From: Mustela lutreola
Taxonomy: Eukaryota > Chordata > Mammalia > Carnivora > Mustelidae
NCBI RefSeq assembly: GCF_030435805.1
Contig: NC_081308.1
Span: forward strand, 86,905,738-86,969,737
Reading direction: 5' to 3'
Length of the DNA stretch: 64,000 bases
This document shows positions 59,733 through 64,000 of this stretch, in pieces. A program made the translations under genes and the position numbers. Position 1 is the stretch's first letter. Every line of letters starts with the position of its first letter. The notes under the pieces are model-generated. The model searched no databases. It worked only from the letters and a program-made list of their open reading frames with translations, and had not been told where the DNA came from.

Positions 59733-61072
59733 TTTTTTAGAGAGAGAGAGAGAGAAAGTGAGCACAAGTGGGGCAAGGAAAGTGGAAGAGGAAGAGGGAG
59801 CATCTTTTTTTTTTTAATTTTTTATTTTTATAAACATATATTTTTATCCCCAGGGGTACAGGTCTGTGAATCACCAGGTTTACACACTTCACAGCACTCA
59901 CCAAATCACATACCCTCCCCAATGTCCATAATCCCACCCCCTTCTCCCAAACCCCCTCCCCCCAGAAACCCTCAGTTTGTTTTGTGAGATTAAGAGTCAC
60001 TTATGGTTTGTCTCCCTCCCAATTCCATCTTGTTTCATTTATTCTTCTCCTACCCACTTAAGCCCCCATGTTGCATCACCACTTCCTCATATCAGGGAGA
60101 TCATATGATAGTTGTCTTTCTCTGCTTGACTTATTTCGCTAAGCATGATACGCTCTAGTTCCATCCATGTTGTTGCAAATGGCAAGATTTCATTTCTTTT
60201 GATGGCTGCATAGTATTCCATTGTGTATATATACCACATCTTCTTGATCCATTCATCTGTTGATGGACATCTAGGTTCTTTCCATAGTTTGGCTATTGTG
60301 GACATTGCTGCTATAAACATTCGGGTGCATGTGCCCCTTTGGATCACTACATTTATATCTTTAGGGTAAATACCCAATAGTGCAATTGCTGGGTCATAGT
60401 GCAGTTCTATTTTCAACATTTTGAGGAATCTCCATGCTGTTTTCCAGAGTGGCTGCACCAGCTTGCATTCCCACCAACAGTGTAGGAGGGTTCCCCTTTC
60501 TCCGCATCCTCGCCAGCATCTGTCATTTCCTGACTTGTTGATTTTAGCCATTCTGACTGGTGTGAGGTGATATCTCATTGTGGTTTTGATTTGTATTTCC
60601 CTGATGCCGAGTGATATGGAGCACTTTTTCATGTGTCTGTTGGCCATCTGGATGTCTTCTTTGCAGAAATGTCTGTTCATGTCCTCTGCCCATTTCTTGA
60701 TTGGATTATTTGTTCTTTGGGTGTTGAGTTTGCTAAGTTCTTTATAGATTCTGGACACTAGTCTATCTGATATGTCGTTTGCAAATATCTTCTCCCATTC
60801 TGTCAGTTGTCTTTTGATTTTGTTAACCGTTTCCTTTGCTGTGCAAAAGCTTTTGATCTTGATGAAATCCCAGTAGTTCATTTTTTCCCTTGCTTCCCTT
60901 GCCTTTTGCGTTGTTCCTAGGAAGATGTTGCTGCGGCAAGAGGGAGCATCTTAAGCAGGCTCCATGAGCATTGTAGAGTCCAAAGCAGGGCTCGATCTCA
61001 CAACCCTGAGATCATGACCTGAGCCAAAATCAAGAGTCAGACACTTAGCTGACTGAGCCACCCAGGTACCTC
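59733..61072 (-). mobile_element. can-SINE split by a young L1
   Basis: SINE parts lie at 59733-59806 and 60953-61072 (GAGATCATGACCTGAGCC, ending CCACCCAGGTACCTC). ATTTTCCATT flanks the pair. Confidence 0.92.
59807..60937 (-). mobile_element. Young L1, 5'-truncated, 1.1 kb
   Basis: Perfect target duplication AAGAGGGAGCATCTT (59792-59806 and 60938-60952). Poly(T) at the left, 3' UTR, then the ORF2 C-terminal region open for 264 codons (60087-60881 minus: [73 protein letters not shown]). The C-terminal cysteine-bearing region is complete. The endonuclease and reverse transcriptase parts are absent, so it cannot move by itself. Confidence 0.97.
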
Positions 61073-61074
61073 TG

Positions 61075-61246
61075 GAATTTTCCATTTTAAAGTAATGATA
61101 AGGATATGGCTTTTACTCACATTTACATTTTCCTTCTTACTGGTTTATATCCTTTGGGCAGGAAATATTGGGAAGAAGGCAGCTGGGTAGTTAACATTGT
61201 GTTCTGCTAACTTACCTCTAATGGCCTTTTATCTTATGCAAATATA

Positions 61247-61277
<31 letters not shown>

Positions 61278-61489
61278 TTGTGTGTATGCATGCACATATA
61301 TATTTAGACACACATAGAAGTCTATTTTTGTTCTGTTTCTTTAGTAGAAGTCACTTGAGTTGGCTGTCTGATTCACTATATATTTATTCAATATCCATCC
61401 CGTTCATATCTAATCTTGGAGGCAGATAAGACTATAGATATCTTCTCAAGATTTCTAAATATTCCTCACCCTGAAGCACCTTCACAAAG
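61075..61489. other. Upstream flank of the PRAME-family coding exon
   Basis: It contains a (TG)n run at 61250-61275. A possible acceptor (TATCTTCTCAAG, near 61450) would lie 40 bases before the start codon; 5' exons are not visible. Confidence 0.45.
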
Positions 61490-61779
61490 ATGGACCAAAA
61501 GGCCGTAGCCACACTGCTAGAGCTTGCTGCAAAAAGTCTGCTAAGTAATGAGCCTGCGGCTATCCATGCCCTGGAAGAACTCCCAAGAGACCTCTTTGTT
61601 CCCTTGTTCATTGATGCCTTCGTGGGAGGGCATGAGAAGATACTAAAAGCAATGGTGAGGGCTTGGCCCTTTCACTGTCTCCATATTGGGGCACTGAGTG
61701 TACAAGAGTCATATTATGAAATCTTGGAAGCCATGATTGATGGTCTGCAGATCCTCCCTGACCAGAACTCTTCCTCTTG
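61490..61779 (+). CDS. PRAME-family protein, coding exon 1
   Basis: The ATG has A at -3 and G at +4. It encodes 96 codons plus two bases: an N-terminal region with LEELPRDLFVPLFIDAF (the PRAME-family signature near residue 33) and KAMVRAWPFHCLHIG (about residue 52-66), matching the PRAME N-terminus. It ends at a good donor, TTG then GTAAGC. PRAME proteins are leucine-rich-repeat substrate receptors of cullin-2 ubiquitin ligases (shown for human PRAME) and are mostly expressed in the germ line. An X-linked location next to the BEX/TCEAL cluster fits the Pramel genes on mouse X. Which paralogue it is I cannot say. Confidence 0.93.
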
Positions 61780-62321
61780 GTAAGCCTATGTCCAGAAGAA
61801 ACAGTCAGCAGAAGAGTATGCTAGAGCCTGGGTCAGGGGGATACCTCTGACCTCCCAAAAGCAAGGCTAAAAGCCTTACTTTTGGCTTTTAAGTAAGTAA
61901 GCCAAAAGGCTTACTTTTGGCTTTTTTTGGGGGGGGAGGCTAAAAGCCTCCCAAAAGTAGCCAGTGGTGAATGCTGAAGATCTCTGTGGGGCTATTGGTC
62001 CAAAACTTGGGGTTACCTTAAGGGATCTAGTGTCTTACAGGCTTGATTATAGAATAAAGGTTACTGAGGTGGTGGATTTATCTCCCGAGTTTGATTACAT
62101 AGAAGTACATGGGTGATGAAACTGGGAAGGACCAGAGGTGAAGTAAGTATGGAAAAGAACTAAAGATGCTGAATTTGTATAAAAGGACTTCCTGGTGAAT
62201 GGTATACAGAACGAAAACCAGGGATAAAGAGTTCTGTTTCAGCTTCCCATTATGGGTCTTACTGGGTTATATTAAAACCAACTACTTCTCATGTGTGTTC
62301 TGTCTCCTCCTCTCCTTACAG
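61780..62321 (+). other. PRAME-family intron 1 with a local inverted-repeat cluster
   Basis: 542 bases, GT at 61780 and AG at 62320-62321. An AAAGCC/GGCTTT-rich cluster at 61864-61960 can pair with itself. No other element seen. Confidence 0.85.
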
Positions 62322-62322
62322 G

Positions 62323-62924
62323 GGGCCAAAACTGAGGATCCTAGATTTGAGACAGGACCCAGACTGTGGAACAACATGCTCAGAGATCAGTACCACATTT
62401 CCTTTCTGTTTTCAGTCTTGTGTTTACTCTCAACACTCTATCCTTAAAACAGAAGAAGCCCAGCATAGTATCAAGTGCCTTGGAATTGTTAATTCAGAAT
62501 CTGAGCCTCTGTCAACCCAAAAACCCATGGAATTATTAGTGGACCTTTCTTTCAATGGTACCTTGAGAACAAAGCAATTTCTTTCTTTCCTTCAGAGTAA
62601 AGTTGAGCAGAGCTTTGGGTCTTTGCACCTCTGCTGCAGAGATTTGCAAATTGATAAAATGTCTGCCCACAAAAGTGTCCTGCAGTTTCTGGATCTAGGA
62701 TGCATTGATCATCTGGAATTGAATCAGGCTTATCTGAAAGAAGTCACCACACTATTGGCTCAGATGATCCACCTGAACAGCATTAGTTTGTCTAACATCT
62801 CCTTTAAACATTGTAAGAGGGAAGACTTCAGAACTTTTCTCATCCAGCTTGGGCAACTATCCAACCTCCAGGAACTCAGCTTGGCTTTATTCTGCCTTAC
62901 AGATCAACTTCATAAACTGCTCAG
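62323..62924 (+). CDS. PRAME-family protein, coding exon 2
   Basis: The exon starts at 62322 after the acceptor TCTCCTTACAG; its first base completes a TGG codon with the two bases left from exon 1, so the frame joins as SSSW-GPKLRILDLRQD, the PRAME LRR entry motif. Then follow MELLVDLSFNG, a helical segment, LGCIDHLELNQAYLKEVT and LGQLSNLQELSLALFCL, which are leucine-rich repeat units. It covers about residues 97-297 and ends with a donor CTCAG then GTGAAG. No stop occurs. Length and phase agree with the family. Confidence 0.93.
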
Positions 62925-63750
62925 GTGAAGGGGTGGGGAGGAACCTGGGTTCCCTAAACACCCCATTGTTAAAACAGGAGAAGAGACCATACTTAGATAA
63001 CCCAGGCTCCTTGTAACCTACATCTCCTTCCGCATCAGCATGTGCACTGGCAGGAGCTTGAAACTGGCCCGGCTAGTAAGAGGTATCTCATTGTGAAGAG
63101 ACAGACAAGACAATATTTGAAAAGAAATTTGTGCTCATTCTTTTATTCATTCATTCAGTTGACCGTGTGCAGACAGTATGAAAAATTTTTAAATATATTG
63201 GTGAAAAAGACTCAGTTCTTCTTCTATTGGCACATATAACTTTCTAGACAGGAAGGGGAGGCATTCAGATGTTGCATACCCCCATAGGCTAGCTGCAATA
63301 GTTAACACTGCCCGATCATTTTGCTCCTGTGTTTTCTGCAAGGCTTGGGCCCTAAATGGAGAACTTGTTTTCTGGGACTTAGTCAAAGGGAACCCTCAGT
63401 TGGATGCTTTCTTAGACCTATCTTCAATAAATGAACAAGATCCATTATTGACTGTTGTATATACCAAGTGCATACAACTTTTTTCACTTAATCTTTCCCA
63501 CAACGATGTATCAGAATAACTGTAGTGTGCACATTTTAAAGATTAAAAACCTGTATCTCAGAGGGGAAAAGTAACTTTCTCAGAGTCACAAGCCTATTAA
63601 GTCTGATTGCAAAGCCCACATAGTTAACCACTGTTGCAAAATATGTACAAATTGTTTTATTCTAGAGCCTTAGGTATTTATAATTCTTGTCTCGTTGCCC
63701 TAATCCAATCCTCATTTTTCTGAAATAGCCTTCCTTTTTTCTCTCTACAG
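62925..63750 (+). other. PRAME-family intron 2 with a MIR
   Basis: 826 bases, GT at 62925 and AG at 63749-63750. A MIR lies at about 63485-63640 (CTCAGAGGGGAAAAGTAACT, CAGAGTCACAAGCCTATTAA). Confidence 0.85.
63485..63640 (+). repeat. MIR
   Basis: Core and 3' half recognisable, ending near GTTAACCACTGTTGC. Confidence 0.7.
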
Positions 63751-64000
63751 AATCCTGCCACCTCAGTTGGATACATTGTGTCTATCTTTTTGTGGCCTGT
63801 CTAACAGAGATATCACTGTCCTGTCCCAGAGTTCTCAGGCCACCTACCTAAAGCTATTGAATCTCAGCAACAACCAGATATTCTCAGAAGTTTATGAGCC
63901 CTTCCAGACTCTGCTAGAGAAGGTATCAGGCACCCTGCAGTATCTGGAGATAAATAATTGCCTGATAACTGATTCTACTCTCTCTGCTGTCCTCCCAGCC
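63751..64000 (+). CDS. PRAME-family protein, coding exon 3 (cut by window end)
   Basis: The acceptor TTTTCTCTCTACAG precedes the exon. The first base completes an arginine codon with the two bases left from exon 2, giving LLRILPPQLDTLCLSFCGL, the conserved start of the last PRAME exon. LRR units follow (YLKLLNLSNNQIF, LQYLEINNCLITD). The frame is open to the last base, about residue 381 of an expected 450-510. The rest lies outside the window. Confidence 0.93.

Noticed and set aside
60087-60881. 264-codon open frame as a possible host gene
   Set aside because: It is the C-terminal part of L1 ORF2 in a young, truncated insertion with a target duplication.

Overview
The window is mammalian and carnivore-like. 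It carries 19 copies of the tRNA-Lys-derived can-SINE (one-strand start GGGGYRCCTGGGTGGCTCAG, end AAATAAAATCTTT), and most still show target-site duplications. Several copies have the CTGCCTACTTGTGATCTCTG tail that I associate with mustelids, so a ferret, marten, otter or badger relative is my best guess (inference). It also holds young carnivore-type L1 tails and older L1, MaLR, MER5, MIR and L2 relics. Gene content and order (a TCEAL gene, then BEX5, both on the minus strand, then a PRAME-family gene) match the X-chromosome BEX/TCEAL cluster (human Xq22.1 order TCEAL6-BEX5; mouse X has Pramel genes nearby).

Layout: 1-2.9 kb is a rearranged L1 mosaic. 7.5-9.5 kb is a three-exon TCEAL gene (minus) with a CpG-rich promoter. 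10.4-19.8 kb is layered L1 and MaLR repeats. 20-22.5 kb holds two ERV1-like LTR remnants and a young L1 tail. 24.4-26.5 kb is BEX5 (minus) with a CpG-rich, possibly double promoter. 27-40 kb is almost all L1 and SINE, with a probable retrocopy at 37.6-38.5 kb. 41-49 kb mixes old repeats with a possible isolated exon (44.4 kb) and a promoter-like block (46.1-46.36 kb). 50-61 kb is nested L1, including one with an intact-looking 5' end and one young copy with a perfect target duplication. 61.49 kb to the end is a PRAME-family gene (plus) that runs off the window.

Genes: TCEAL and BEX5 have the same design: two small non-coding 5' exons, an exon 2 of nearly the same size (68 and 67 bases) and alignable sequence, and the whole coding region in exon 3. 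They also share a splice-donor neighbourhood and a motif of about 40 bases around CCAAAATGGA near their promoters. This fits the known common origin of the BEX/TCEAL family. The PRAME-family gene has three coding exons visible in compatible splice phases, with no stop up to the window edge. I see no RNA gene, CRISPR array or bacterial-type system. The least explained features are the repeated promoter motif, the isolated exon-like frame, the promoter-like block and the unidentified retrocopy.
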